Assembly: GCF_014697425.1 (NCBI RefSeq)
Contig: NZ_JACJRU010000024.1
Coordinates: 1 to 64,000 of the forward strand
DNA length: 64,000 nucleotides
From: Nostoc sp. FACHB-110
GTDB lineage: Bacteria; Cyanobacteriota; Cyanobacteriia; Cyanobacteriales; Nostocaceae
Reading direction: 5' to 3'
Under the pieces are notes generated by a model. That model was not told the DNA's origin, did no database searches, and worked only from the letters and a program-made list of their open reading frames with translations. Below, piece by piece: positions 15,857 through 23,467 of this stretch (the stretch's first letter is position 1; the number at the start of each line of letters is the position of its first letter). Position numbers and translations under genes: made by a program.

Positions 15857-18385
15857 ATGCGGGCAGTACTGATGGCAGGCGGTTCAGGGACAAGGCTTCG
15901 TCCCTTGACTTGTGATTTACCTAAACCGATGGTTCCGATTCTCAATCGACCCATTGCTGAACATATTATCAATCTTCTTAAAAGGCATCAAATCACTGAA
16001 GTGATTGCTACATTACATTATTTACCTGATGTCTTGCGAGATTACTTTCAAGACGGGGGTGATTTTGGTGTACAAATGACTTACGCGGTAGAAGAAGACC
16101 AACCGCTAGGCACAGCAGGCTGTGTGAAAAATATTGCCGAACTGCTTGATGAAACTTTTTTAGTAATTAGTGGCGATAGTATCACAGATTTTGATTTAAC
16201 AGCAGCAATTGAATTTCATAAACAAAAAAAATCAAAAGCAACTTTGATTTTAACTAGGGTTCCTAACCCGATTGAATTTGGAGTAGTCATTACTGATGAA
16301 GTAGGAAAAATTAAACGATTTTTAGAAAAACCATCTACAAGCGAAATTTTTTCCGATACAGTCAACACAGGAACCTACATTCTTGAACCCGAAGTTTTAG
16401 ATTATTTACCTGCTAATACAGAAACTGACTTTTCTAAAGATTTATTTCCGTTACTTTTAGCTAAAAATGAGCCGATGTATGGCTATATTGCCCAAGGTTA
16501 TTGGTGTGATGTCGGCCATTTAGATGCTTATCGAGAAGCGCAATATGATGCTTTAGATCGTAAGGTAAAACTTGATTTTGCTTATGAAGAAATTTCGCCT
16601 GGTGTCTGGGTAGGGCAGAATACTTTTATTGATGCAACGGCGAGTATTGAAACTCCTGCCATGATTGGCGACAATTGCCGCATTGGGGCAAGAGTTGAGA
16701 TTGAAGCGGGTACTGTAATTGGTGATAACGTTACAGTTGGGGCTGATGCCAATTTGAAGCGCCCGATTGTTTGGAATGGGGCATTTGTGGGAGAAGAAGC
16801 GCATCTGAGTGCCTGCGTCATTTCGCGTGGTAGCCGTGTAGATCGTCGCGCCCATGTATTAGAAGCGGCTGTGGTCGGTTCGTTATCTACGGTAGGAGAA
16901 GAAGCACAAATTAGTACTGGGGTGAGGGTTTGGCCGAGTAAAAAAATTGAATCTGGTGCGATTTTAAACATCAATTTGATTTGGGGAAATACTGCCCAAA
17001 GAAACTTGTTTGGTCAACGTGGTGTGCAAGGTTTGGCGAATATTGACATTACCCCAGAATTTGCGGTGCGCTTAGGTTCGGCTTATGGTTCGACATTAAA
17101 ACCTGGTTCTAAAGTTACGGTGTCGAGAGACCAACGCAACATTTCTCGGATGGTGACGCGATCGCTGATTGCCGGTTTAATGTCTGTAGGGGTTGATATT
17201 CAAAACCTCGATGCTACTGCTATTCCCATTGCCCGGACGGTGATTCCGATTATGTCAGTAGCAGGGGGTATTCATGTCAGAGTCCATCCCGACCGCCCCG
17301 ACTACATCCTAATAGAATTCATGGATGCCAAAGGCATTAATATTTCCAAAGCCCAAGAAAAGAAAATTGAAGGGGCATATTTTAAAGAAGATATGCGTCG
17401 GGCGTTGATTCATGAAGTTGGCGATGTGGCTTATCCCAGTCAAGTTATTGACAGTTACTGCACAGCCTTTGAGAAACTTCTGCACGTTTCTACCCTCACC
17501 AACAGCCGCGCCAAAATCGTGATTGATTATGTTTATGCTGTGTCTGGGGCAGTTTTACCGCAAATGTTGGATAAATTCGGCGCGGATGCAGTGGTACTCA
17601 ATGCCAGCTTAAATAAACACGCTGTTACTACAGCTGACCGCGAAGCCCTATTAACCCAGTTAGGTCATGTAGTAGAAGCCCTCAAAGCAAATTTTGGTGT
17701 GCAAGTTTCGGCGAACGGTGAACAGCTAATTTTAGTTGATGAATCAGGTTTTGCTATTCGTGGGGAAATGTTAACTGCCTTAATGGTGGATATGATATTA
17801 ACCTCTAACCCCAGAGGTACAGTAGTTGTGCCAGTTCACGCTTCTAGTGCGGTGGAACAAGTCGCCCGTCGCCACGATGGCAGAGTAATTCGGACGAAAG
17901 CTAACCCAACCGCCTTAATGGAAGCTTGCCAAAAAAATTCTAATGTGGTTCTAGGTGGTAGTGGCGAAACTGGTTTCATTTTCCCGCAACTGCATCCGGG
18001 GTTTGATTCTATGTTCTGCATTGCCAAGATAATTGAAATGTTAACAATTCAAGAGCGATCGCTGGCTACTGCACGTTCAGAATTACCCCGCGTCATTCAC
18101 AGAACCCAAACAATTCGCTGTCCTTGGACTGCTAAAGGTGCATTAATGCGCTACTTAGTAGAAACCCATCCAGCCCAAAACCTGGAACTCATCGATGGCG
18201 TGAAAATTGGTCAACCCTACGATGATAATTGGCTGTTAGTTTTACCTGATGCTAGCGAGCCATTAGTACATTTGTATGCAAATAGTGGCGATCGCGATTG
18301 GGTAGACGACACCATCCGCAACTACCGCCACCGCGTCCAAACTTTTGTCGAAAGACAGCAAGAATATCACCCAGCAGAAGTTTGA
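15857..18385 (+). CDS. NDP-sugar pyrophosphorylase fused to a degenerate phosphomannomutase domain
   Basis: 842 residues from the ATG at 15857, four bases after AGGAGG; the frame extends upstream but the usual N-terminus MRAVLMAGGSGTRL starts here. Residues 1-235 are a nucleotidyltransferase with intact AGGSGTRLRPLT...KP (7-24), GDSITDFD and KPSTSEI, as in mannose-1-phosphate guanylyltransferases and glucose-1-phosphate thymidylyl- or uridylyltransferases. About 245-385 form a left-handed beta-helix (hexapeptide repeats). Residues 395-842 have the fold of phosphoglucomutase/phosphomannomutase, but the catalytic TASHNP is replaced by RVHPDR (475-480), the metal loop DGDxDR by SANGEQ (618-623), and the phosphate loop RPSGTEP by a sequence reading LPDASEP. 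So only the pyrophosphorylase half should be catalytic; sugar specificity is unknown. Confidence 0.95.
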   Translation: MRAVLMAGGSGTRLRPLTCDLPKPMVPILNRPIAEHIINLLKRHQITEVIATLHYLPDVLRDYFQDGGDFGVQMTYAVEEDQPLGTAGCVKNIAELLDETFLVISGDSITDFDLTAAIEFHKQKKSKATLILTRVPNPIEFGVVITDEVGKIKRFLEKPSTSEIFSDTVNTGTYILEPEVLDYLPANTETDFSKDLFPLLLAKNEPMYGYIAQGYWCDVGHLDAYREAQYDALDRKVKLDFAYEEISPGVWVGQNTFIDATASIETPAMIGDNCRIGARVEIEAGTVIGDNVTVGADANLKRPIVWNGAFVGEEAHLSACVISRGSRVDRRAHVLEAAVVGSLSTVGEEAQISTGVRVWPSKKIESGAILNINLIWGNTAQRNLFGQRGVQGLANIDITPEFAVRLGSAYGSTLKPGSKVTVSRDQRNISRMVTRSLIAGLMSVGVDIQNLDATAIPIARTVIPIMSVAGGIHVRVHPDRPDYILIEFMDAKGINISKAQEKKIEGAYFKEDMRRALIHEVGDVAYPSQVIDSYCTAFEKLLHVSTLTNSRAKIVIDYVYAVSGAVLPQMLDKFGADAVVLNASLNKHAVTTADREALLTQLGHVVEALKANFGVQVSANGEQLILVDESGFAIRGEMLTALMVDMILTSNPRGTVVVPVHASSAVEQVARRHDGRVIRTKANPTALMEACQKNSNVVLGGSGETGFIFPQLHPGFDSMFCIAKIIEMLTIQERSLATARSELPRVIHRTQTIRCPWTAKGALMRYLVETHPAQNLELIDGVKIGQPYDDNWLLVLPDASEPLVHLYANSGDRDWVDDTIRNYRHRVQTFVERQQEYHPAEV

Positions 18386-18442
18386 AGATTTCTTTGCTTT
18401 GCAAGGGTGTAAGAGTTTATGGGTATAGGATAGCAGACCGCA

Positions 18443-18472
18443 AGATCCCCGACTTTTTTGATTCGGGGATCT
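18443..18472 (+). terminator. Hairpin downstream of the nucleotidyltransferase gene
   Basis: AGATCCCCGA (18443-18452) pairs perfectly with TCGGGGATCT (18463-18472) around CTTTTTTGAT. It lies 58 bases after the stop codon. Similar GATCCCCGA palindromes are common dispersed elements in Nostoc-type genomes, so it may be a repeat that also ends transcription; there is no U-run after it. Confidence 0.5.
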
Positions 18473-18482
18473 GAATGCCAAT

Positions 18483-18554
18483 TTCAGACTTCATACTTCA
18501 GACTTCATACTTCAGACTTCAGACTTCATACTTCAGACTTCATACTTCAGACTT
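18483..18554. repeat. Heptamer tandem repeat array (TTCATAC / TTCAGAC)
   Basis: About ten tandem units alternating ACTTCAT and ACTTCAG run without spacers. This is the short tandemly repeated heptanucleotide type known from heterocystous cyanobacteria. Related arrays occur at 13942-13990, 21614-21647, 22608-22656, 53850-53889 and 61641-61704. Confidence 0.85.
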
Positions 18555-18633
18555 TTTCCATTTTTGAGGAAGATGTCAGCATCAAGGTTAATCATCTAGC
18601 TTGAGGAAGTCAGATAATTTAACTAGACTACCC

Positions 18634-18819
18634 ATGATTGATATTCAAGCTATTTCAATTCCCGACCCCCAAATTCCGACACCGCAACCAAACCCCCTAC
18701 CCAAAACGGAACCGACACCACAACCAGTTATTCCCGAACCTGTACCAGAAACTGTACCTGCACCCATTCCGCAAACTGTTCCTGGGACAATTCCCCAAAC
18801 CATACCTGAACCTGTTTGA
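18634..18819 (+). CDS. Tiny proline-rich protein
   Basis: 61 residues from the ATG at 18634 (an in-frame TTG at 18601 would add 11). After MIDIQAISIPDPQI the protein is almost entirely Pro with Thr, Gln, Glu and Val in short repeats: PTPQPNPLPK, PEPVPETVPAPIPQTVPG. There is no signal peptide and no cysteine. Such a sequence would be an extended, probably disordered polyproline-like chain. It lies 45 bases before ychF in the same direction. I do not recognise the family; another frame over the same bases codes for Pro/Arg-rich sequence and looks like a shadow. Coding status is likely but not certain. Confidence 0.55.
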   Translation: MIDIQAISIPDPQIPTPQPNPLPKTEPTPQPVIPEPVPETVPAPIPQTVPGTIPQTIPEPV

Positions 18820-18864
18820 ATTATCTTAGTAGTTTGAGCCAAAATCTAAAATCTAAAATCCAAA

Positions 18865-19956
18865 ATGCTAAGAGCCGGAATTGTCGGACTTCCCAACGTC
18901 GGAAAATCTACTTTGTTTAATGCCTTAGTAGCCAATGCGAAAGCGGAGGCTGCTAACTTTCCCTTCTGCACGATTGAACCGAATGTCGGCGTTGTCTCAG
19001 TACCGGATGAGCGGTTAAACGTGCTTTCGCAAATTGCTGGTTCGGCACAAATTATCCCCGCCCGTGTTGAGTTTGTGGATATTGCCGGTTTGGTCAAAGG
19101 TGCGAGTCAAGGTGAAGGGTTGGGGAACCAATTTTTATCCCACATTCGAGAAGTTGATGCGATCGTTCATGTGGTACGTTGTTTTGAGAATGATGATATT
19201 ATCCACGTTGCTGGTTCTGTTGATCCAGCGCGGGATATTGAAATTATCAATTTAGAACTCGGTTTATCCGACTTAGCCCAAATTGAACGCCGCATTGAAC
19301 GTACCCGCAAACAAGCCCGCACCAGCAAAGATGCTCAGTTTGAAATTACAGTTCTCGAAAAATTAGTAGCAGCTTTAAACGAAGGTCAATCTGTCCGTCA
19401 AGTTAGTTTAAATGAAGAAGAAGCAGCCATTATTCAAGGGCTAGGACTGCTCACCAGTAAACCGATTATTTATGCTGCCAATGTTTCAGAAGATGACTTA
19501 GCTACAGGTAACGAATTTGTTGAAAAAGTCCGACAAATTGCCTCACAAGAAAATGCTCAAGTCGTCATTGTTTCTGCTCAAGTAGAAGCAGAATTAGTGG
19601 AATTAGCTGAAGAAGACAAAGCAGATTTCTTAGAATCTTTAGGTGTGAAAGAAGGCGGGTTAAAATCTTTGATTCGCGCAACTTACACCTTGTTAGGTTT
19701 GCGGACTTATTTCACTAGTGGCCCCAAAGAAACCCGTGCTTGGACAATTAATGCTGGGATGTCTGCCCCTCAGGCCGCAGGTGTGATTCACTCTGATTTT
19801 GAACGTGGATTTATTCGCGCCGAAACTGTTGCTTACAATGATTTAGTTGCAAGTGGTTCAATGAATGGTGCTAAAGAAAAAGGCTTAGTCAGAAGTGAAG
19901 GAAAAGAGTACATCGTCCAAGAAGGGGATGTAATGTTATTCCGCTTTAATGTGTAG
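18865..19956 (+). CDS. ychF: Ribosome-binding ATPase YchF (Obg family)
   Basis: 363 residues, the usual length. YchF is an Obg-related P-loop protein that prefers ATP to GTP, binds ribosomes and responds to oxidative stress. The P-loop is GLPNVGKSTLFNAL (7-20), switch II is DIAGLVKGASQGEGLGN, and the altered G4 motif (NVSE in YAANVSEDDL instead of NKxD) explains ATP preference. A coiled-coil domain lies at about 130-200 and the C-terminal TGS domain ends TYTLLGLRTYFTSGPKETRAWTI...YIVQEGDVMLFRFNV. Just before the ATG is the AT-rich repeat AAAATCTAAAATCTAAAATC. No operon partner is evident. Confidence 0.97.
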   Translation: MLRAGIVGLPNVGKSTLFNALVANAKAEAANFPFCTIEPNVGVVSVPDERLNVLSQIAGSAQIIPARVEFVDIAGLVKGASQGEGLGNQFLSHIREVDAIVHVVRCFENDDIIHVAGSVDPARDIEIINLELGLSDLAQIERRIERTRKQARTSKDAQFEITVLEKLVAALNEGQSVRQVSLNEEEAAIIQGLGLLTSKPIIYAANVSEDDLATGNEFVEKVRQIASQENAQVVIVSAQVEAELVELAEEDKADFLESLGVKEGGLKSLIRATYTLLGLRTYFTSGPKETRAWTINAGMSAPQAAGVIHSDFERGFIRAETVAYNDLVASGSMNGAKEKGLVRSEGKEYIVQEGDVMLFRFNV

Positions 19957-20126
19957 GTCAAATATGAGGGTTTAGGGATGAAGGCAATACGGTTTGGTTA
20001 AGACATCTCTTCATTAAGACAGCAGAGGGGCCTGCTTCGCTTGGGAGCGGAGGAGCAGGGGAGAGGTTACTATCCCCCCCTGCCTGCCTTCACCAGTAAA
20101 TTTCTGATCCGAATCGATAAATCCTT

Positions 20127-20150
20127 TTAGGATGGGGTTTTCCATCCTAA
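20127..20150 (-). terminator. Hairpin downstream of icd
   Basis: TTAGGATGG (20127-20135) pairs perfectly with CCATCCTAA (20142-20150), 14 bases beyond the icd stop on the minus strand. The flanking bases lack a long U-run, so this is a likely but not textbook terminator. Confidence 0.5.
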
Positions 20151-20163
20151 TAATTAACGAAAA

Positions 20164-21585
20164 TTAACCGAAATGTTGAATAATTGCGTCGGCAAATTCA
20201 GAACATTTGAGAGGTTCTACAGGTGGTTCCATTAACCTTGCTAAATCGTAGGTGACTTGACCGTTAGCGATCGCATCCCCTAAACCTTTCTTAACTAAGT
20301 CGGCTGCTTCTTGCCAACCTAGATATTCCAGCATCATCACGCCAGACAAAATCACTGAACCAGGGTTAATTTTATCTAAGCCTGCGTGTTTGGGTGCTGT
20401 ACCGTGAGTGGCTTCAAAAACGGCGCAAGCATCCCCAATATTTGCGCCAGGCCCCATACCTAAACCACCAACAATGGCGGCGGCGGCATCTGACAAATAA
20501 TCGCCATTGAGGTTCATTGTAGCCAGAATCGAATATTCATCTGGTCTGGTTTGGATTTGTTGAAAAATACTGTCAGCAATGCGGTCATTGACCATGACTT
20601 TATCTTTCCACTTGCCATTGCCGTGGCTATCCCAAATTGAGTTAAGAACTGTTTCCACTTCCTTGACAATTTGTGCTTTTTTCTCTTGAGTCAGGGCATC
20701 AAAACCAGGGTCGATTTGACGGGCGTTGTCTTCTAGGGAAATGTGAGGATTTTTTTCTTTGTTGCTTAAAATCCAAGATTCCCGTTCGGTGACTGTTTCT
20801 TGACGAAATTCGCTGGTGGCTAGTTCATAACCCCAATCACGGAACGCGCCTTCGGTGTACTTCATGATGTTACCCTTATGCACCAGCGTGACTTGTTGCT
20901 TGTGTTTGGGCAAAGTTAAGGCGTGTTTGATGGCGCGACGTACTAGACGCTGGGAACCAGTTTTGCTAATGGGTTTAATCCCGATCCCTGCATCGAGGGG
21001 AATTTGCTTTTTACCGTGTTCTGGGGTGGCGGGGATCAGTTCTTTGTTGAGGATGGAAATTAAGCGTGAACCAATTTCACTACCTTGTTTCCATTCGATC
21101 CCCAAATATATATCTTCAGTATTTTCCCGATAAACAATGACATCTAGCTTTTCAGGGTTTTTGTGGGGTGAAGGCGTACCAGCATAGTAACGGCAAGGAC
21201 GTACGCAAGCATATAAGTCAAAAATTTGCCGCAATGCCACATTTAAAGAACGAATCCCACCGCCTACAGGAGTGGTCAAAGGCCCTTTAATAGCTACACC
21301 ATATTCTTTAATGGCTGTCAGAGTATCTTCGGGTAAATACTGATAAGTGCCGTATAAATCACAAGCCTCATCACCAGCATAAATCTTAAACCAACTGATT
21401 TGGCGTTTACCCTGATACGCCTTAGCTACCGCCGCATCTAGTACTTTTTGGGTAGCAGGCCAGATATCAATACCTGTGCCATCGCCCCGAATAAACGGGA
21501 TAATTGGATTGTCAGGCACAACTGGCTCACCATTCTTAAAGGTGATTTTTGATCCACTAGTCGGGGGGGTAATCTTTTCGTACAT
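20164..21585 (-). CDS. icd: NADP-dependent isocitrate dehydrogenase
   Basis: 473 residues. The enzyme makes 2-oxoglutarate from isocitrate; in cyanobacteria this is the main supply of the carbon skeleton for ammonium assimilation and the nitrogen-status signal. FIRGDGTGIDIWPATQKVLD at the N-terminus, GIRSLNVALRQIFDLYACVRP with substrate-binding Ser and Arg residues, YRENTEDIYLGIEW and the coenzyme segment ATHGTAPKHAGLDKINPGS are diagnostic. The Lys-Tyr pattern for NADP preference fits the prokaryotic icd type. A GGAG lies 11 bases before the ATG. Length exceeds the E. coli enzyme (416), because of an internal insertion (about residues 255-310, ESWILSNKEKNPHISLEDN...) common to cyanobacterial icd. 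Single gene, divergent from gun4. Confidence 0.96.
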   Translation of the reverse strand: MYEKITPPTSGSKITFKNGEPVVPDNPIIPFIRGDGTGIDIWPATQKVLDAAVAKAYQGKRQISWFKIYAGDEACDLYGTYQYLPEDTLTAIKEYGVAIKGPLTTPVGGGIRSLNVALRQIFDLYACVRPCRYYAGTPSPHKNPEKLDVIVYRENTEDIYLGIEWKQGSEIGSRLISILNKELIPATPEHGKKQIPLDAGIGIKPISKTGSQRLVRRAIKHALTLPKHKQQVTLVHKGNIMKYTEGAFRDWGYELATSEFRQETVTERESWILSNKEKNPHISLEDNARQIDPGFDALTQEKKAQIVKEVETVLNSIWDSHGNGKWKDKVMVNDRIADSIFQQIQTRPDEYSILATMNLNGDYLSDAAAAIVGGLGMGPGANIGDACAVFEATHGTAPKHAGLDKINPGSVILSGVMMLEYLGWQEAADLVKKGLGDAIANGQVTYDLARLMEPPVEPLKCSEFADAIIQHFG

Positions 21586-21613
21586 AGTTCAAACACTCCA
21601 GAAAAACATAAAA

Positions 21614-21647
21614 AGTATGAAGTATGAAGTATGAAGTGTGAAGTGTC
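21614..21647. repeat. Heptamer tandem repeat in the icd leader
   Basis: AAGTATG/AAGTGTG units in tandem, the reverse orientation of the TTCATAC arrays. The array lies 29-62 bases upstream of the icd start and would therefore be in the 5' untranslated region or the promoter of icd. Confidence 0.75.
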
Positions 21648-21890
21648 AAATATAAATTTCAGCTTCAGCCTTCATCTTGCCTAGGTTCTAGCCTTGAGCA
21701 TCCTAGCCTAAGCACCCCTAAATATGCAGATTTTCCCCCTATTCCCCTTTTACAGCATTTGGGGATTAAGTGAAACTGACGCAATTTTGTACGATCAAAA
21801 ATAGTAAACTACTTTTCGCTATCAGTGTTTCATCATCAAGAATCCACGATAGCGATCGCTTGTTCACTGACCGCTAACACGAGTAATGGC

Positions 21891-22613
21891 ATGACAGACC
21901 CAATGATTGTATCAGGCACTGCTAATGACATCGACTCCCTCAGACAACGCTTAATCGCTGGGTCTCTTCAAGTCCAACAACAGATCATCCCACAGTTAGC
22001 CGAATTAGGTAACGAGGGATTGGAAGTGTTGAGGGAATTTTTATTGAAACGTCGTGAGTCCCCAGCAACTTGGATTGATGGTAAAGCTTACCAAGTCCTT
22101 TACAACTCTGATGCACCAAACGCCAGAGAATTTCTCCAAACAAATTTTCCTGAAGGCATTGTACCTCTAAAATCAGATGCAGGGATCAATTACAAACCTT
22201 TACAACAGCTACTTGCTGCCCAAGACTTCCAAGCCGCCGATCGCATGACTATTGAGAAAATGTGCGAAGTAGCAGGGCCAACGGCTGTCAAGCGCAAATG
22301 GCTATATTTTACGGAAGTTGACAATTTCCCTGTGACTGACTTACACACCATTAATCATTTGTGGTTAGTTCATTCGGAAGGAAAATTTGGCTTTTCGGTA
22401 CAGCGCGAAATTTGGTTAAGCCTCGGCAAAAATTGGGATAATTTCTGGACGAAAATCGCCTGGAAAAATGGTAATACTTGGACACGTTATCCTAATAGCT
22501 TTATTTGGGATTTGAGCGCGCCAAAAGGTCATTTACCTTTATCCAATCAACTCCGAGGTGTGCGAGTTATTGCGTCTTTATTTGCTCATCCGGCGTGGAC
22601 GAATAAAGTATGA
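21891..22613 (+). CDS. gun4: Tetrapyrrole-binding protein Gun4
   Basis: 240 residues from the ATG at 21891; an in-frame GTG at 21825 adds 22 residues without family resemblance. Gun4 binds protoporphyrin IX and its Mg form and stimulates the ChlH subunit of Mg-chelatase at the start of chlorophyll synthesis. An N-terminal helical bundle (SLRQRLIAGSLQVQQQIIPQLAELGNEGLEVL) precedes the Gun4 core: INYKPLQQLLAAQDFQAADR, WLYFTEVDNFPVTDLHTINHLW, GKFGFSVQREIWLSLGKN and TWTRYPNSFIWDLSAPKGHLPLSNQLRGVRV. The last residues (NKV-stop) run directly into a heptamer tandem repeat beginning at 22608, which provides the stop codon. Divergent from icd. Confidence 0.95.
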   Translation: MTDPMIVSGTANDIDSLRQRLIAGSLQVQQQIIPQLAELGNEGLEVLREFLLKRRESPATWIDGKAYQVLYNSDAPNAREFLQTNFPEGIVPLKSDAGINYKPLQQLLAAQDFQAADRMTIEKMCEVAGPTAVKRKWLYFTEVDNFPVTDLHTINHLWLVHSEGKFGFSVQREIWLSLGKNWDNFWTKIAWKNGNTWTRYPNSFIWDLSAPKGHLPLSNQLRGVRVIASLFAHPAWTNKV

Positions 22614-22656
22614 AGTGTGAAGTATGAAGTGTGAAGTGTGAAGTGTGAAGTATGAA
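22608..22656. repeat. Heptamer tandem repeat overlapping the gun4 stop codon
   Basis: GTATGAA and GTGTGAA units repeated about seven times. The TGA in the first unit (22611-22613) is the gun4 stop codon. The array ends 26 bases before the HicB-like gene. Confidence 0.85.
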
Positions 22657-22681
22657 ATTAGTAACCTCGTAAAATTAAATT

Positions 22682-22903
22682 ATGCGGAATAACATCAAAC
22701 GCGAATTTTACGTCATTATTGAACGGGATGAAGATGGCTATTATGTCGGAGAAGTCCCGCAGCTAAGAGGTTGTTATAGCCAAGGAGAAACAATTGATGA
22801 GTTGATGGTCAATATTAAAGAAGTCATTGAACTTTGTTTAGAAACTCAAATTGATGAAAAAATACTAAATAGTATTCAAGTATATCCTGCAAGAATTTTA
22901 TGA
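22682..22903 (+). CDS. HicB-like antitoxin-type protein
   Basis: 73 residues. The beta-strand/helix pattern FYVIIERDEDGYYVGEVPQLRGCYSQGETIDELMVNIKEVIEL is the partial RNase H fold of HicB antitoxins. The usual C-terminal DNA-binding helix-turn-helix or ribbon-helix-helix is missing: only about 20 residues follow the domain. The normal partner HicA is absent; instead the stop overlaps the start of a BrnT-type toxin in an ATGA (22900-22903). It may serve as an antitoxin for BrnT, as an accessory regulator, or be an orphan. Expression with the next two genes is very likely. Confidence 0.88.
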   Translation: MRNNIKREFYVIIERDEDGYYVGEVPQLRGCYSQGETIDELMVNIKEVIELCLETQIDEKILNSIQVYPARIL

Positions 22904-23172
22904 GATTTGAGTGGGACGAGAACAAAGCAACGAAAAATATTTCAAAGCATGGAGTTGCGTTTGAAGAAGCAAAAACAGTTTTTGATGACCCTTTGTATGT
23001 TGACTTTTACGACCCAGACCATTCTGATTATGAGGAGCGTTATCTTATTGTTGGACAATCCAAGCAAAGACGTTTATTAATTGTTTCGTATACAGAAAGA
23101 GGAGATGTCATCCGTATTATTAGTGCTAGACAAGTAACACTAAATGAGCAAAAAGCTTATGAAGAAGGATAA
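22900..23172 (+). CDS. brnT: BrnT-family toxin (RelE-like ribonuclease)
   Basis: 90 residues. BrnT toxins are RelE-fold ribonucleases that block translation. The family pattern is clear: RFEWDENKATKNISKHGVAFEEAKTVFDDPL at the N-terminus (the WDE/NKA-KN..KHGV block), ERYLIVGQSKQRRLLIVSYTERG in the middle and the catalytic/terminal IRIISARQVTLNEQKAYEE with the conserved Arg-Ile-Ile-Ser-Ala-Arg. It overlaps the HicB-like gene by four bases and the following antitoxin-type gene by 14 to 29 bases, so the three genes are translationally coupled. Confidence 0.93.
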   Translation: MRFEWDENKATKNISKHGVAFEEAKTVFDDPLYVDFYDPDHSDYEERYLIVGQSKQRRLLIVSYTERGDVIRIISARQVTLNEQKAYEEG

Positions 23173-23425
23173 TTCAGAAATTGAAGATGATTTGCGTTCA
23201 GAGTATGACTTAAAAAGCCTAAAAGTCAGAAAATTTGGGTCGGAACGCAAGAGTTTTTCTCAGACAACGGTTCGTTTAGAACCTGATGTCGCAAAAGTAT
23301 TTCCTAATGCTGAAGCTGTTAATGAGGCTCTCAGATTCCTGATTAGAGTCACACAGGAAAATCAAGTTAATGAACTGACACAGAAACCTCAAACTTTGTT
23401 GGAGAAACCAAACGAAAGCACTTAG
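23144..23425 (+). CDS. BrnA-like antitoxin, putative ribbon-helix-helix
   Basis: 93 residues from the ATG at 23144; the ATG at 23159 is an equally good start. Position after brnT and overlap with it mark this as the cognate antitoxin. The pattern SEYDLKSLKVRKFGSERKSFSQTTVRLEPDVAKVFPNAEAVNEALRFLI has a charged, toxin-embracing N-terminal half and a ribbon-helix-helix-like C-terminal half (TTVRLEPDVAKVF...AVNEALRFLI), as BrnA proteins do, though it differs from classical BrnA. It would neutralise BrnT and repress the operon. About 20 C-terminal residues are polar and probably disordered. Confidence 0.85.
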   Translation: MSKKLMKKDNSEIEDDLRSEYDLKSLKVRKFGSERKSFSQTTVRLEPDVAKVFPNAEAVNEALRFLIRVTQENQVNELTQKPQTLLEKPNEST

Positions 23426-23467
23426 TACTGAATTAAAACTGTACATTCAAAATCTCAGATTAATATA

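Noticed and set aside
15664..15972. Minus-strand frame across the start of the nucleotidyltransferase gene
   Set aside because: Antisense to the conserved AGGSGTRLRP segment; composition is that of a shadow frame.
18483..18554. CRISPR-like repeat array
   Set aside because: Units are 7 bases (or 14 in alternation) and continuous; there are no unique spacers and no cas genes nearby. Same for 53850-53889 and 61641-61704.
21586..21800. NtcA-binding site upstream of icd
   Set aside because: icd is under nitrogen control in some cyanobacteria, but I found no GTA-N8-TAC with a suitable -10 box here.
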